Below, piece after piece: positions 46,625 to 57,871 of a stretch of 64,000 bases of DNA. The notes beneath the pieces were generated by a model. That model was given only the letters and a program-made list of their open reading frames with translations, did no database searches and was not told where the DNA came from. Position 1 is the first letter of the stretch; each line of letters starts with the position of its first letter. Location of the stretch: assembly GCF_029784155.1 (NCBI RefSeq), contig NC_073692.1, positions 325,657,406 through 325,721,405 of the forward strand. Reading direction: 5' to 3'. Position numbers and translations under genes: made by a program. The DNA comes from Uranotaenia lowii. Taxonomy: Eukaryota; Arthropoda; Insecta; Diptera; Culicidae.

Positions 46625-49507
46625 TTAGGTTCTTAAGTGCCTGTCGCCGTAAAAAGCACTTTTTAGCTGCTGTTTAGACATAGTAAAATCTATGTTCTGG
46701 TAGTTTTTATTATAATTCTGCATTAGACAATTGATTGGACTATTTTTACCATAATCAGTTCGAGCAGAGGTTAAAATAAACAGATTTCTGGTTCTCAACT
46801 GGCGACTCGGACAATAAAAGTTTAACTGATTTAGTAGATAAGTAGATTGAACACGCTGATTAATTATGTCGTTTACAAAGGAGATTGCAGCAAATTCTCT
46901 TCTAACACTTAATGGTTCAATATTTATTAGTAAACAGCGTGATTCGTAGCTTGGTAATTGGCTCTGAGACCATCCTAGATTTCGTAAAGCAAATAGAACA
47001 AATTGTTTCTGAATGGATTCTAAACGGTTTTTATGAGAAATTTGAAAGGGGGACCACACAACGCTGCAGTATTCAAGTATGGATCGGACATAAGCTGTGT
47101 ACAATGTTTTTAATGTATATGGGTCTTGAAAATAATAACTAAAACGTTTTATAAAGCCAAGCATACTATTCGATTTTTGAATTACTGAGTTATAGTGATC
47201 TACAAAGGTAAGTTTTGAGTCCAATATAATACCTAGATCTCTTATCTTATTGATTCTCTCCACAGGCTCATTTCCTAATGTAACAATTTCATATGACGGA
47301 TATTTTTTCCTTGTAAATACAATATGTGAACATTTTTTCACGTTTAGTTCAAGAAGACTTTTACTGCACCATTTGTAAAAAATATTTATTTCATTTTGAA
47401 ACACCCTGAAATCTTCTTCGTTGTTGACTATCATATAAAGCTTCATATCGTCTGCGTATATAAGCACGTTTAGCTGGTTCAGTAAATAAGTAATGTCATT
47501 GACGTATAAGATAAATAATAAGGGACCGAGATGGGAGCCTTGAGGCACACCAGATGTAACGGAGATGCTTTTCGAAAGTGAACCATTGAATCTAACAATT
47601 TGTGTACGGTTTGTCAAATACGACTCAATCCATTTCAGCAGTTGTGTACTGAATCCATTTTTATGTAGTTTAAAAATTAACAAAGGGATGTCGATTCTAT
47701 CAAAAGCTTTACTGAAGTCCGTGTATAGAGCCTGGACGGAATTTCCTTGATCCATAGAGTGGATATTATAAGAAACGAATTCAAGTAAATTAGTCGCTGT
47801 AGATCGTCCTTTAACAAATCCATGTTGCTTTTCAGTTATGAGTGTTTTTATTTGATTATTTATTTTTTGATTCACTATTGCTTCAAAAAGTTTCGGTATG
47901 CACGATAAGATTGCTATACCCCGGTAATTTTTAATGTCAGACTTTTTCCCCGACTTGAAAATAGGTACAAGAAAAGATTCTTTCCATACTTGAGGAAAAA
48001 CACCGGATTTCAACGATGAGTTGAACAATAGAAACAAGGGCATACTTAGTTCATTTACAAGATTTTTTAAAAGTAATGGAGGAATTCCATCAGGCCCGGG
48101 CCCTTTGGAGCTATCCAGGGAGCAAATTGATTTGTGTATTTCCTCAAGGGTGATTGAATCTACCACAGTCAATGATGCTGAGTCGGAAAAATAATCGAAA
48201 AACGCAGTGTCGCGATCGGCTTCCGAAAAACTGGTGTAAACGCTTTGGAAGAAATTGGCAAACAAATTACATATTTCATGGGAATTATTACCGTTAGCGC
48301 TGGCCAAGTGCATGCGAGATGGAAAATTATTACTTTTCAATTTGGAACTTACATACTTGAAGAAGCTTCTTGGGTTAGATTTAATGTTTTCCTCTGTTTT
48401 CCTATTATATTCTTCGAAGGAGGTATTAATGCATATGGCTAGTTGGTTGCATGCTTCTTGATATTCTAAACTATTAGCTAGCGATGGTGTCTTTTTCCAG
48501 TTTTTATGCGCTTTCTGCTTTTTATTTCTAAGATGCTTTAGCTCTTTTGAAAACCATGGCGGATTTCTGTTATTATTCGTTCGTCGCTTTATTTTTATTG
48601 GGACATATTTACTCAAGATATTACCAAGAATGTTATAAAAAATGGCTACCTGATTGACAGTATGGTTTTCGCTTTGAATTGATGATTGCCAATTAACTGA
48701 TTGTAATTTAGTTTTAATCATCGTGTAATTTGCATGGAAAAAGTCAAGGGTCTCCTCATATTCGTATTCTGGTATTCCTTTGTTGTCAGAACATATAATT
48801 GAAAATTCGATAGCTGTATGAAAGATCTCATTTTTCCAAATTGGATTAGTAGCTTCTAAAATACAAAAGTCATCAGTCAAGTTTGAAAACAGTAAATCGA
48901 GATAGCGATTGCAGGCATTTTTCACATGATTTATTTGATTAAGACATAAGGTAGCAAGATTGTCGAAAAGGAATTGTAATGTTTCATTATCTCCAAAAAT
49001 CGGTAAAAGGATTGCTTCATTATCTTCATCGGGTAAAAATTGTAGATTCGATTGATTAAAATCGCCATACAGGTGAATTTTGAATTCGGGTTGGAAGCTT
49101 TTGAATAATTCTGTTATGCTCAGTAGAAACTTTTGGAAATAATCTTTACTGGCATATTCTGGAGGAAAGTAGATCGATCCAAAAATATGAGTTTCCTTGA
49201 AGATTTGAGCTTTTGCCCACACCTGCTCAAATTCTTTGTGCTTAGTTATTTCAATGAGCTCAGAATCGAAAGCAGAGCTTATTGCTACTACAACGCCTCC
49301 GCCTGATTTCTTGTCAGACAAATTGAAATTTCGGTCATCTCTGTAGACATTGTAACGCGATCCAAAAATTTCCTCGCTTTTTATACTATCATCCCAGCTT
49401 GTTTCGGTTCCTAAAATGATAGTATAATTACTTGCTACTAAATTTTTATGAATTGTGTTTAGTTTAGATGCGCTTCGCATTCTGTTAAAGTTTTGGCAAT
49501 ATGCCAC
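46625..49507 (-). CDS. non-LTR ORF2: AP endonuclease + reverse transcriptase
   Basis: 960 codons without a stop. The endonuclease has TETSWDDS (metal-binding Glu, about residue 35), SGGGVVVAIS (about 68-77), LYGDFNQS (about 145-152) and a His in EIFHTAIEF near 230. RT motifs follow: NYRGIAILSCIPKLFE, QHGFVKGRSTATNLLEF, ALYTDFSKAFDRIDIPL, SGVPQGSHLGPLLFILYVND and the catalytic LIYADDMKLY (Asp-Asp near 685). A C-terminal region of CR1/Jockey type completes it. The first in-frame ATG is about ten codons in; the open frame extends further upstream past the ORF1 stop, so initiation is unclear (re-initiation or read-through). Target-primed reverse transcription is the expected activity. Catalytic residues look intact. 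Confidence 0.85.
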   Translation of the reverse strand: MAYCQNFNRMRSASKLNTIHKNLVASNYTIILGTETSWDDSIKSEEIFGSRYNVYRDDRNFNLSDKKSGGGVVVAISSAFDSELIEITKHKEFEQVWAKAQIFKETHIFGSIYFPPEYASKDYFQKFLLSITELFKSFQPEFKIHLYGDFNQSNLQFLPDEDNEAILLPIFGDNETLQFLFDNLATLCLNQINHVKNACNRYLDLLFSNLTDDFCILEATNPIWKNEIFHTAIEFSIICSDNKGIPEYEYEETLDFFHANYTMIKTKLQSVNWQSSIQSENHTVNQVAIFYNILGNILSKYVPIKIKRRTNNNRNPPWFSKELKHLRNKKQKAHKNWKKTPSLANSLEYQEACNQLAICINTSFEEYNRKTEENIKSNPRSFFKYVSSKLKSNNFPSRMHLASANGNNSHEICNLFANFFQSVYTSFSEADRDTAFFDYFSDSASLTVVDSITLEEIHKSICSLDSSKGPGPDGIPPLLLKNLVNELSMPLFLLFNSSLKSGVFPQVWKESFLVPIFKSGKKSDIKNYRGIAILSCIPKLFEAIVNQKINNQIKTLITEKQHGFVKGRSTATNLLEFVSYNIHSMDQGNSVQALYTDFSKAFDRIDIPLLIFKLHKNGFSTQLLKWIESYLTNRTQIVRFNGSLSKSISVTSGVPQGSHLGPLLFILYVNDITYLLNQLNVLIYADDMKLYMIVNNEEDFRVFQNEINIFYKWCSKSLLELNVKKCSHIVFTRKKYPSYEIVTLGNEPVERINKIRDLGIILDSKLTFVDHYNSVIQKSNSMLGFIKRFSYYFQDPYTLKTLYTAYVRSILEYCSVVWSPFQISHKNRLESIQKQFVLFALRNLGWSQSQLPSYESRCLLINIEPLSVRREFAAISFVNDIINQRVQSTYLLNQLNFYCPSRQLRTRNLFILTSARTDYGKNSPINCLMQNYNKNYQNIDFTMSKQQLKSAFYGDRHLRT

Positions 49508-49545
49508 AATTTCCGCTTGGTTTATAAATACAGAGGAGCTAGTGC

Positions 49546-50966
49546 TTACATAGGCACGCGTCGGTTCGGCAGAAAATATGGGTTGTTATACATTACCGGG
49601 TTGAAATATAATGCCGATGGGTCGTGGTGACAGCACGGTGCAACTAGAGGTGCGGTGAATGGCTGATTGAAGGTAGCGTATGGATGAGCAGGTGGCACTG
49701 TCGTCATCGTGTTACTGTTCTGGTATGTTGATGAGTTCGGAAGGTGTGGAGAGACCGGGGGTGGCGCAGGAATACTTGAAGGCCTTTTTCGATGCCTTAG
49801 CACATTTGGTGAAGCAGAACTAGGACCGGGGTTCAATGTTTCTCCCCGTTGGAAGTTGATGAAGGTCGGGATCTTCGCTTTCGGAGTAGATTTTCTATTA
49901 AAAGCGACTTTTGCGGCAGCCAGTAGCTCTTTATCAGTAGTGGCTCTTGCTTTTGATGAATTTTTTACGGGGGATTGTTTTCGTGACTGCTTCTGTTGTT
50001 TTCTTGATAGGAACATTTCTTTTTGTCGTTGTTGATGCTGCTGTTTTTTATGCTGTTTTCGCCTGGCTTTTTCCGCGGCCTTGTCTTGAGCCGCACGCTT
50101 CCGTTTCCTTTCGTCGTATTCTTCCCAGTATTGTTGAGGTTTCCAAAGCATTTTGTTTCCGATACGTCTCCAGCCGCTAGACGAAGTAGATGGATTTACC
50201 CTTGACGACGAAGCAATTTCCTCGGCTAGAGTTGATCCTGAGTTGTGTTGATGATCTGCCGGTTTGGCTTTCACAGCGTCGTGAATGGACCTTAATTCAT
50301 CAATAAGGTCCTCGTTTACACCAGGATTCCTCACTGTAGCTCTCACGCGTACAGTTCTACCGCGATTGACTGGAGCGTAGGAGTGAGCTCCTGTTCAAAA
50401 TTTATATAGCAGCTACGGTGTTGTTCCCCTATTTCCAGTCTTAGACTATCAAGATCTGCTTGAATGTCTATTGGTGATTGACTGGCTGCTAATATTGTTG
50501 ATACTGCCTGGCTGAAGTCAGCTTTCAACGAACGACTATCCTCGTTGCAGGACTGGACAATTTCATGTATTGTCGCCGTGTTAGACAGTTCCAATTTTTT
50601 AAGCGATGACAGCTCTTTTTTCAGACCGTTTATTTGATTTGAGAGCGTATCTATACCCTCAATCAAGGTCTCCAGGCATGAAAATTTCACTTATTGTGAA
50701 CTAATTCTCTCCTGGGAGCTGTTTTGGAGTTTAAGTTGCTCCATTATTTCTTTCTGTCGAGACATTAATCTCGACAGATCTATCTGGTCCTTTATTGAAT
50801 GCTGACAGTCATAGCAGACTGGCAGCATAAATCGCCTTATGGACTCCTCGCAATTCCGCTGCACTCCGATACAGGCGGCGTGGAATCTTCGATGACAGGG
50901 ACCCGTGCACGTCCAAAGGTGGACGCCATCGATAAAATCGCAGGTTGGAATTTGACACTTTGGCAT
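49546..50966 (-). pseudogene. non-LTR ORF1 with PHD-like finger, interrupted
   Basis: ATG at 50966 gives MPKCQIPTCDF followed by a Cys4-His-Cys-rich module (WTCTGPCHRRFHAACIG and, later, LPVCYDCQ), a PHD-like zinc finger at residues about 4-58. A stop (TAA, 50693-50691) interrupts the frame. Beyond it the same frame continues with a heptad-like coiled coil (LETLIEGIDTLSNQINGLKK) to 50343. A one-base shift near 50345-50390 moves into the frame ending at 49546, whose protein is Lys/Arg/Gln-rich (RRKQHKKQQHQQRQKEMF) and then Pro/Ser/Asn-rich. PHD plus coiled coil in ORF1 is known for CR1-group elements. Broken by one stop and one shift in this copy. Confidence 0.7.
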
Positions 50967-51129
50967 TTTTTTTTTCCTCGTACAGTTAACACGGCACAAA
51001 AAGGTAATTAAACAAACGTTGGCACTTTGATATACGCGGCGGCTTTAGGGAACACTAATTAATTTGAATTGACGGCGGTGCGCGAAAATACGTCTGTACT
51101 GTACGACGACTGAATACTGAATTTATTTA

Positions 51130-52650
51130 TAGCTATCAGAGACCTATCAGTTATTTTTGACAGAATCAAATCTGAAAATGGAAAAAATAAAACAATGAGG
51201 CTTAAGAAAACATAAACTTTACATCGAATTTATTTGTGCAAGGCGGATACTACCAGCCAAAATTGAATAGCTACCTCACTTGGAATAATTATCTTGATCA
51301 TTGATTTTCAAACTGATTTGCACTTCTTCGGATCATTCGTTCTTCCAAAGAGAGACGTCATTTGCCTTTCTTTTATATTAAAAACGGAAATTTGCAAAGG
51401 TCTCTTTTTTGTTCATATAAATACTTTGGTTCTTTTTTTTGTGAGTATTTTCGAGAAGTTCTTTCACAATAGGGTTAGTTGCCCTACTTTGGACCCTTTA
51501 AGCGGTGGTTTTCAAATGAACATGTTTTTTCTCATAAATGGACGGGAGGTTTATATCTTTCAGGAAATTTGTTTATAGTTTATGATCTTATCTGCAAGTT
51601 TTAGTAAAAATTTTCAACATTGGTTTCGCCGTTATTGAATGACTTGTATAGATATTGATGATCAAAATTTCAATCTTTGAACCTACTGTTCCTATTTTGG
51701 TACTGAACTGGTTCCTTTCATAGGACCCTGAACTAAAATTCCTACGAATAGTATGATTTTTCGAAAATATACAACTAAATTCACTGAAAATATTATGTGT
51801 AATCAAATATTAGAAAAAAATTTGTAGCATGGTTCATAATCTTTACAGTGAAAGTAATTTCCCTTTGAAGTTTGACTTGGACAGTAAAAAAAACGTGATT
51901 TTTCCATATTCATTCTAATTTCTCAAAACGCGCCCTACTAATTGAGCTGTCTGATTTACTACTAATGAGGACGTATACTTTTAAAAACGTTGAAAATTTT
52001 ACCAGAAAGACTTTTTATGGCAAAAAGCGGTATGGTAGGATTCAGGAAGAATAAGAGCTCATTGTGTGCATATGAGTATTTTCGTCCTATGCTAGCAAAA
52101 TGACCTATTTGTTTTATCAAGAACCCAGATTTTTTTATGCTGGGTCAGGCCCATAAGATGTCTTAAATTGTTCACCCAGTCTTTTTTATTAAACTATTCT
52201 TATAACCGTCATTATTCAAGAACAAAAAATCTCACTCGATAATTTTTTTGCAAGTATTTGAGTGATATCAGAACTAACCTTTTTACGAAATTTGTTAAAT
52301 AACTCAAATTTAAGAAATGAAAATTATCTGCTGAATATTTCCATCGTACATATCATTGCCTGGAAGGAAAAAATAATGACTTTACCAACAGATTTAAAAA
52401 TGCCTGTGATCATCTGGTATCTTTATATTTTTCCTTTGCTATTCCAAGTAGTTTTTAGAAATTTCATATTCTGATTTTGAAAGTGGTAGTTTAAATTTTA
52501 TGTTAGGCAAGAATAAATAATGTTATACCTATGCTTTTAAAAGAACACAGTAAATGCTCAAAATGCTAGAAAAAAGTTAAAAATATGGATGATTAAGGGT
52601 AAAATTCAGCTTCAAACAATTGAAATGCATATTTGTTCAAATCGCTGACA
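51130..52650. other. interior of hAT-like shell, nothing recognised
   Basis: AT-rich, no ORF with recognisable motifs. Confidence 0.4.
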
Positions 52651-52652
52651 TA

Positions 52653-53590
52653 AGGCTATGATCATTTAGTATCCGGGCAGTTTCAAACCTCTGTATTTTG
52701 AAAACTTTTGATTTGATCGAAAAACTTTATATGGAGGAAATGAAGGTGTTATTATGATATTTAATGTAAAAATATAAAAAAAAAATTATTGTTGATGACA
52801 AGAAATACTCTTACTTTATGATAAAATATAATTTTTATCTTTGCACACATTTTTCAGCCATGTATTGATCTTTTATTTTTACCACAGAAGCTAAACCTTT
52901 TCAAAATCATGATATTTTACACAAACTCATCTGTAAAAATCAATTGGAATCTGGTTGGTACCTTTTCATGAGTAGGCATCTCGAAGAATATGACCTCTTA
53001 AATTCGGGTTTAACATAAATTTCTTGGTCCATCAGAACACATCTGTCACATTGCGTAAAACCCGGTTGCACAGATTGCGATCCATGGAACTGCTAATTTT
53101 TAGTTAATTCCCGGGTGTCCACTTGACAGGCAACATTTTTTGCCTGTCGGAAACGGATTTACTGCATAGTTAAGAGGTCTGCATTCAGTTGTCCCCAATA
53201 ACCATAAATTTGTTCCTATAGTTGAGATCAAGGGTTCCACTCCGATGCTTGGTTTGAATTTCGTAAGCATACTAGAGTGGCTCCTTATACTTCTCAACCA
53301 TCTGGACCAAAAAAAATTCAGAAAAAATAAACAGTTCATGAGTTTTCAAGTCAAAAATAATGAATTTCCAAGGCGCAAAGTGCGTAAAAGGAGCAAATTT
53401 GTGCAAAAATTTTTTGACTATGGCTTTTTGCACCGTAAATATCTCAAACACACGTAAACGTAAAAATGTGAAAAAATAGACAAGACAAGATTCATAACCA
53501 ACACAACGCTGCTAAAGTTTTGCATATCCGAGCTCTAGTAACCTAGCTATCACCGAAATGAAGTGCCCGGATACTAAATGATCATAGCCT
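52653..53590 (-). mobile_element. small mariner-like element with perfect TIRs and transposase relic
   Basis: TA-flanked inverted repeats starting AGGCTATGATCATTTAGT are perfect over 27 bp (52653-52679 and 53564-53590; 29 bp counting the TA). The 938-bp interior contains a minus-strand relic, CVLMDQEIYVKPEFKRS (about 53040-52985). It matches the mariner first-Asp block seen at 42300 in this window (CVVMDDETYIKADYK), but with the second Asp of the pair replaced and stops around it. Dead element. Confidence 0.8.
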
Positions 53591-53687
53591 TACCTTTTTA
53601 TTTTTGGTTCAGTACCTATTTATATGTACAATTATTTCATGCTAATTAACAATCTATCGTAGAAAAAGTTAAATTCAAAAAAAAAAA

Positions 53688-53705
53688 TAAATAAATAAAT
53701 AAATT
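53688..53705. repeat. (AAAT)n microsatellite
   Basis: Four to five AAAT units after an A run. Confidence 0.8.
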
Positions 53706-54050
53706 CAATCTGAGAAAAGCTTAGCGAGCCGCATAAGAAGGTCTCAAGGGCCGCGGGTTGCTCATCCCTGTCTTGCCCGTTCTTTGGTAGCAATTTTTAA
53801 TGAACTTACGAGTTTCGTTCAGAAGTGCCATTTTCATCTGACTATTTTGTATTTATGTATCTCCAATTATTCGACGCCAGCAAATCTGAACAGAGTTGAA
53901 ATTATCAATATTGTTGTAAGCTATATATAATGGCAGTTCAGTGATTTCGTATTTGAAACTGTAAACAGGTCATTGGAAAACAGATCATTTTGCTTAGCTC
54001 AGCTTAGCTTAATTGACTACTCACATTCACCTGGTACCATTAAACCCAAA

Positions 54051-54270
54051 TTTTTTTTTTTTTTTTTTTTCTTATTATAGAGACTTTCAGCCTTGGGCTG
54101 GTTCGTCTCTTTCTAAGCGCACATCTTTCGAAGTAATGATGGCTAGCATCTCACAAATGCTAAAACCACCAGACCACAGAAAGTGTACTATGTATGCCAT
54201 GACCGGGATTCGATCTCATGAACTTTGGCGTAGATGACTTGAACTCTAACCACTACGCCGAAGCCGCTGG
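54051..54270 (-). mobile_element. tRNA-derived SINE, family B
   Basis: Minus-strand element. The head (54270 inwards) has GCGTAGTGGTTAGAG (A box) and GAGATCGAATCCCGG (B box). The body carries GGCTGAAAGTCTCTATAATA, and the tail is about 19 A residues (54051-54069 as T). A perfect 13-bp target duplication, CATTAAACCCAAA, flanks it (54038-54050 and 54271-54283). The body resembles widespread mosquito SINEs ending in AAAGTCTCT-type words. Confidence 0.92.
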
Positions 54271-54283
54271 CATTAAACCCAAA

Positions 54284-55895
54284 GTACATCATCAAATTTC
54301 ATAATCATAATAACTCTTATTATTCATGATTGGTTTCAAGAATGAGATATCAGATATTTCAAATTCCATTTTCGCAGGCGTGGCTCAATAGAACAAATTC
54401 CACATCGCCAATGGTTGTTACTCCGTGATTGACTGAGGCCATCAATATTGTTCAAAGCTCAAAAGAATGGTGTCTAGGATTGACAGCACATTCACAATGC
54501 CCAAAACTGATGCTTTCTCTTTGAACATCAATAACGGCGCCGGCAACGTCGTAGTTAAATGATAGATTTAAAAAGATAGAAGGGGATGAAAGAAAAATGT
54601 TGTGCTTTAAGACCGCAATTAACACTGTATTCTAGCAAATAAATATGTTGGTGGGATGGGGGAAAAGGATTCGAACGGGATGCTCTTTTGACTAGTGTAA
54701 TGATGTTAAAATAAAAACTTAGTTGTAATGTCAAACACTCCCGTTTTTTCCCTTTGAAACTCAAAAGATGCTAAATTTTTGTACGATGGTGCTATCATTA
54801 AAGTGCTAAATTGACGCTGCCCCCTAGACTGTCTAATATGTAAGAACAATAAATTGAAAAAACGGCTTTAAAGATTTTTTTAAGAGTTTCGTGGATTTCT
54901 CGGTTGAAACTTTACCTTTTCTATTTCTATCTTCACAGAGATTAAGATAATTGTTGTAAAATATCGTTCATTGTTTTTCTTGCTTTTGAATTTGCTGATG
55001 CAGTTTAGTGGATTTAGCCCATTAGGCTACACTTTGATTGTAAAAATTATGAAAATTGTTATTTTTTACTTTACAATACTGTTTTATCTAGTCTAACTTT
55101 CGTAATTTTAATGAATACTTTCAAAGCCATTTCAAAGCATTTTGTAAAAATAGACATATGGGATAGCTTCGCGGGTATATTTCATATGGGACAGACATGA
55201 CTTGGTATTTTTTCGTATATGGTGGGAACATAATTATGAAAGTTTTTAGTCTGGATTTAAGAACTAACTGTATTAGAATGTTTTTCGAGATAAACTAAAA
55301 AGTGATGAAAATGCATCAGAGACAGTCTTGCGAATAGCGGCAGTAATTACCTAAATTCTCAAAGATTTAGATAAAAGATAGTGCAAAGTCAGAAATATGA
55401 ATGCAATTTAAACATTATTTCTATCACTTACGCTTCACATGGAAATTTTTCAAAAATCGGGTACTACAATTATTAATCAAGTTTAACAATTTTGTTTGAC
55501 ATTTATATACACACTGAGTTCTTTATTTCAACATATTTTTAAACTGTAGAATTTTACTATTCATGATTGAAGGAAACTTTATGTTTAGCTCGATTTTTAA
55601 TTTTCTGAAATATATACGTTGATTGATTGCATATTTTTCTCAAAAACTGATGTTTAAATTAAAAAAATCATTTGGAGTAGAATTTAATTAGGAACATCAC
55701 ATTGTACTCTTAGTCACAGAGAATTAGCGAACAAAAGAGTATTTTTAGAGTCTTAATCTCACTGATTTCTTGAGTGTTTCTTAAAAGAAATTCTAGTGCG
55801 AATATTGTGCTATTTTACGGAACATTTTTAGATGTCTTGCAGGAGACCCATCATAAATACCTTGAACATTGGTAAACCCTGATGGCTTCCTTGGG
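54284..55895. other. intronic stretch, nothing recognised
   Basis: AT-rich, no coding or repeat structure seen. Confidence 0.4.
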
Positions 55896-55899
55896 GAAC

Positions 55900-56046
55900 T
55901 TTTTTTTTGCTTTCGGTTATAGTCGTTCTACCATTTTTGTGGCATACACAACTTTAAAATTATCCCGTACAACTGTGTTCGATGTTTGCTCATAGACAAC
56001 GGCTTAGTAAGCAACTGACTTGCCAACTGAGCTATATCACAAACCC
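55900..56046 (-). mobile_element. tRNA-derived SINE, family A, copy 2
   Basis: Minus-strand relative of 35719-35925: head GTGATATAGCTCAGTTGGCA, later ATCGAACACAGTTGTAC, ATGCCA.AAA, and AACGACTATAAYCGAAA before a short A tail (55900-55908 as T). The B box is degraded and the body internally deleted. No clear target duplication. Confidence 0.8.
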
Positions 56047-56679
56047 TTGTAGTTATTGGAAGACTGATCATTTGACCATTTGACCCAGAACCAAAAACTT
56101 AAGCACTATTAACTGCTAGTTATACGTATTAAAAGGTAGAAAAAAATATGTTTATGATAAATGAAATATTATTTGAAAAGCAAAATTCTTTGAAAATACT
56201 TGTAATATGTATGGACATCTCGCTAGAATTGTCATAACACGATTGTGATCTTGATCATGAAAAAAAAACCTTCATCTTGACCGCATTTTTTATCTTTCAA
56301 TTCTCAGAGTTCCTTAATATTGCTATTTAAAAAATTTGCCATCAATTACATGATTCCAAGTTGGTTCACCACGTCCCGTTCATAAAATAATGGATTTTTT
56401 TTAACTTGAACCGAATTGACAGTTGGTAAGTACATCGGGAACAATAAATTTCAAGCAACTTCTTTGACAATTATCATGAAACAAAAACCCAATGGGTTTA
56501 TTTTTACAACGTTTATTCAATTATACAATAAATCGACACAGGCTTCATGACACAAGTTAGTAGTTATTCCTTCATCTGTCGTTAATGAAGGAATCTTAAA
56601 ATCAAAATTGAAGATCTGAAAATGCGAACGATTCGATAAGATTAAGTTCAATTACTCTGATACACTTTTTATTTAATTC

Positions 56680-57010
56680 ATTTGTACATTCTCCCTCGTA
56701 AATGCTGAACTGTATTAATCAGCCCATATGCTTTACGTGCAAACTCGGCCCAGCGCAGGGTGAGAAAATTTATTCGTGCGCTTATCGTTCGCAAGGATGG
56801 TTCCCTTATTTTGCTTCCTGCTTCCGAGGCGCATGACGATATCTACCCACTTGGCGTAGACAGCCGGTAGCTTTCTGCTAAGTGGTCACACATAAATTCT
56901 AGGGCATAATTGAGTGCAACTTTGCAAAGGGGATTGAGCAATTATTGGAGGCATCGCATGGTTTAATGGTAATTTTTTGTTGAGCTCATAATTAATCGTT
57001 TGCATGAGTT
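56680..57010. promoter_or_regulatory. higher-complexity block in the host intron, possible enhancer
   Basis: GC-richer, non-repetitive and non-coding segment amid AT-rich intron, comparable to 39100-39790. Regulatory function is only a guess from composition. Confidence 0.15.
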
Positions 57011-57158
57011 GATACGCCCTCGGGTGCTGACTATTTCTTGTTGAATTATGGTATTTTACGCTACTAGATATCTGTTTTTTTTTTGTAAATGTCGAATCGA
57101 TAAAAGTTTACTGAGGTTTTATCCATTTTGCTGTGATTTGTTCGTTAAACTATGATTA

Positions 57159-57869
57159 AGGGGGGAGTAGGGTCTAACGGGTAAAAAACACCATTTTCAC
57201 GAATTTTTAGAGCTATCGTTCAAACAAATGTATTAAATTTTTTTGCATTATACAAAGCATTGTTAAAAGAACATTTAGTAATTTTTTCGTAGAAAAATAT
57301 TGAAAAATGAGCCGGTGACGGCACTTTCGAGGATGCCTTTTAGAATACCGGATTTGCGGTGGACACTGTATCTCAGCACAGAATCATCTGAAGTCAAAAA
57401 ATCAGAGCAAAATATTTTTTATAGATGTTTTTCTGGACCCCAACGATTTTATTTAACTAAAAAAAAAATTTATGAAATTATTGTGGCTGTTTGAAGTAAA
57501 AACTACGATTTTTCACGAAAAAATTCGCCATTTTTTATCTGTAAAATCTCCCCAAAGTAAAAAAAAGAAAATCGTTAGGGTTTGGTATTTTATATTTAGA
57601 AAATATGTTCCAAATTTGAAAAGAATCGGTGAAGAAGTTTTCAAATGACGATGTCCACAGACTTTAAAAATGTGCTTTCGAGAAAAACGCGTTTGAAGTT
57701 TCTGCTTAGATCAGAGAATAAAGGCCTATAAGAGGAGATAAAGGTCTATAATTTCTACAGTTTTGCTTCGATTGACTTGAAAATTTGACACAATATTCTT
57801 GAAATGATTCACAATAAGAATAAGAATAAAAAATCTATTTTTTGAAAGTGTTAGACCCTACTCCCCCCT
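57159..57869. mobile_element. TA-flanked MITE with AGGGGGGAGTAGGGTCTAAC ends
   Basis: Terminal inverted repeats of 20 bp are perfect and flanked by TA on both sides. The 711-bp interior is AT-rich with no transposase. Perfect ends imply a fairly recent insertion or recent gene-conversion-like homogenisation. Confidence 0.85.
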
Positions 57870-57871
57870 TA

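Larger units (their letters stand above)
46517..51120 (-). mobile_element. CR1/Jockey-group non-LTR retrotransposon, near full length
   Basis: Read on the minus strand: a GC-richer 5' leader (about 51120-50967), ORF1 with a PHD-like finger (50966-49546, broken), ORF2 with endonuclease and RT (49507-46625, intact), a roughly 90-bp 3' UTR and a tail of AAATA/AATA repeats ending near 46517. The 5' boundary is approximate. No target duplication was found. Confidence 0.8.
46440..53770. mobile_element. hAT-like element shell (TIRs 46440-46454 and 53756-53770)
   Basis: Left end CAGGGGTCAGCAACC and right end (reverse complement CAGGGATGAGCAACC) match at 13 of 15 positions. Both are followed inward by GGCCGC-type words typical of hAT termini. 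Flanking 8-mers TCTTCGAG and TCTTGCCC share only four bases, so the target duplication is doubtful. No hAT transposase is visible. The interior is filled by the non-LTR element (46517-51120) and a mariner relic (52653-53590). Confidence 0.5.

Noticed and set aside
47000..48500. Plus-strand ORFs opposite the non-LTR ORF2
   Set aside because: Short, and explained by the intact 960-codon minus-strand ORF2.
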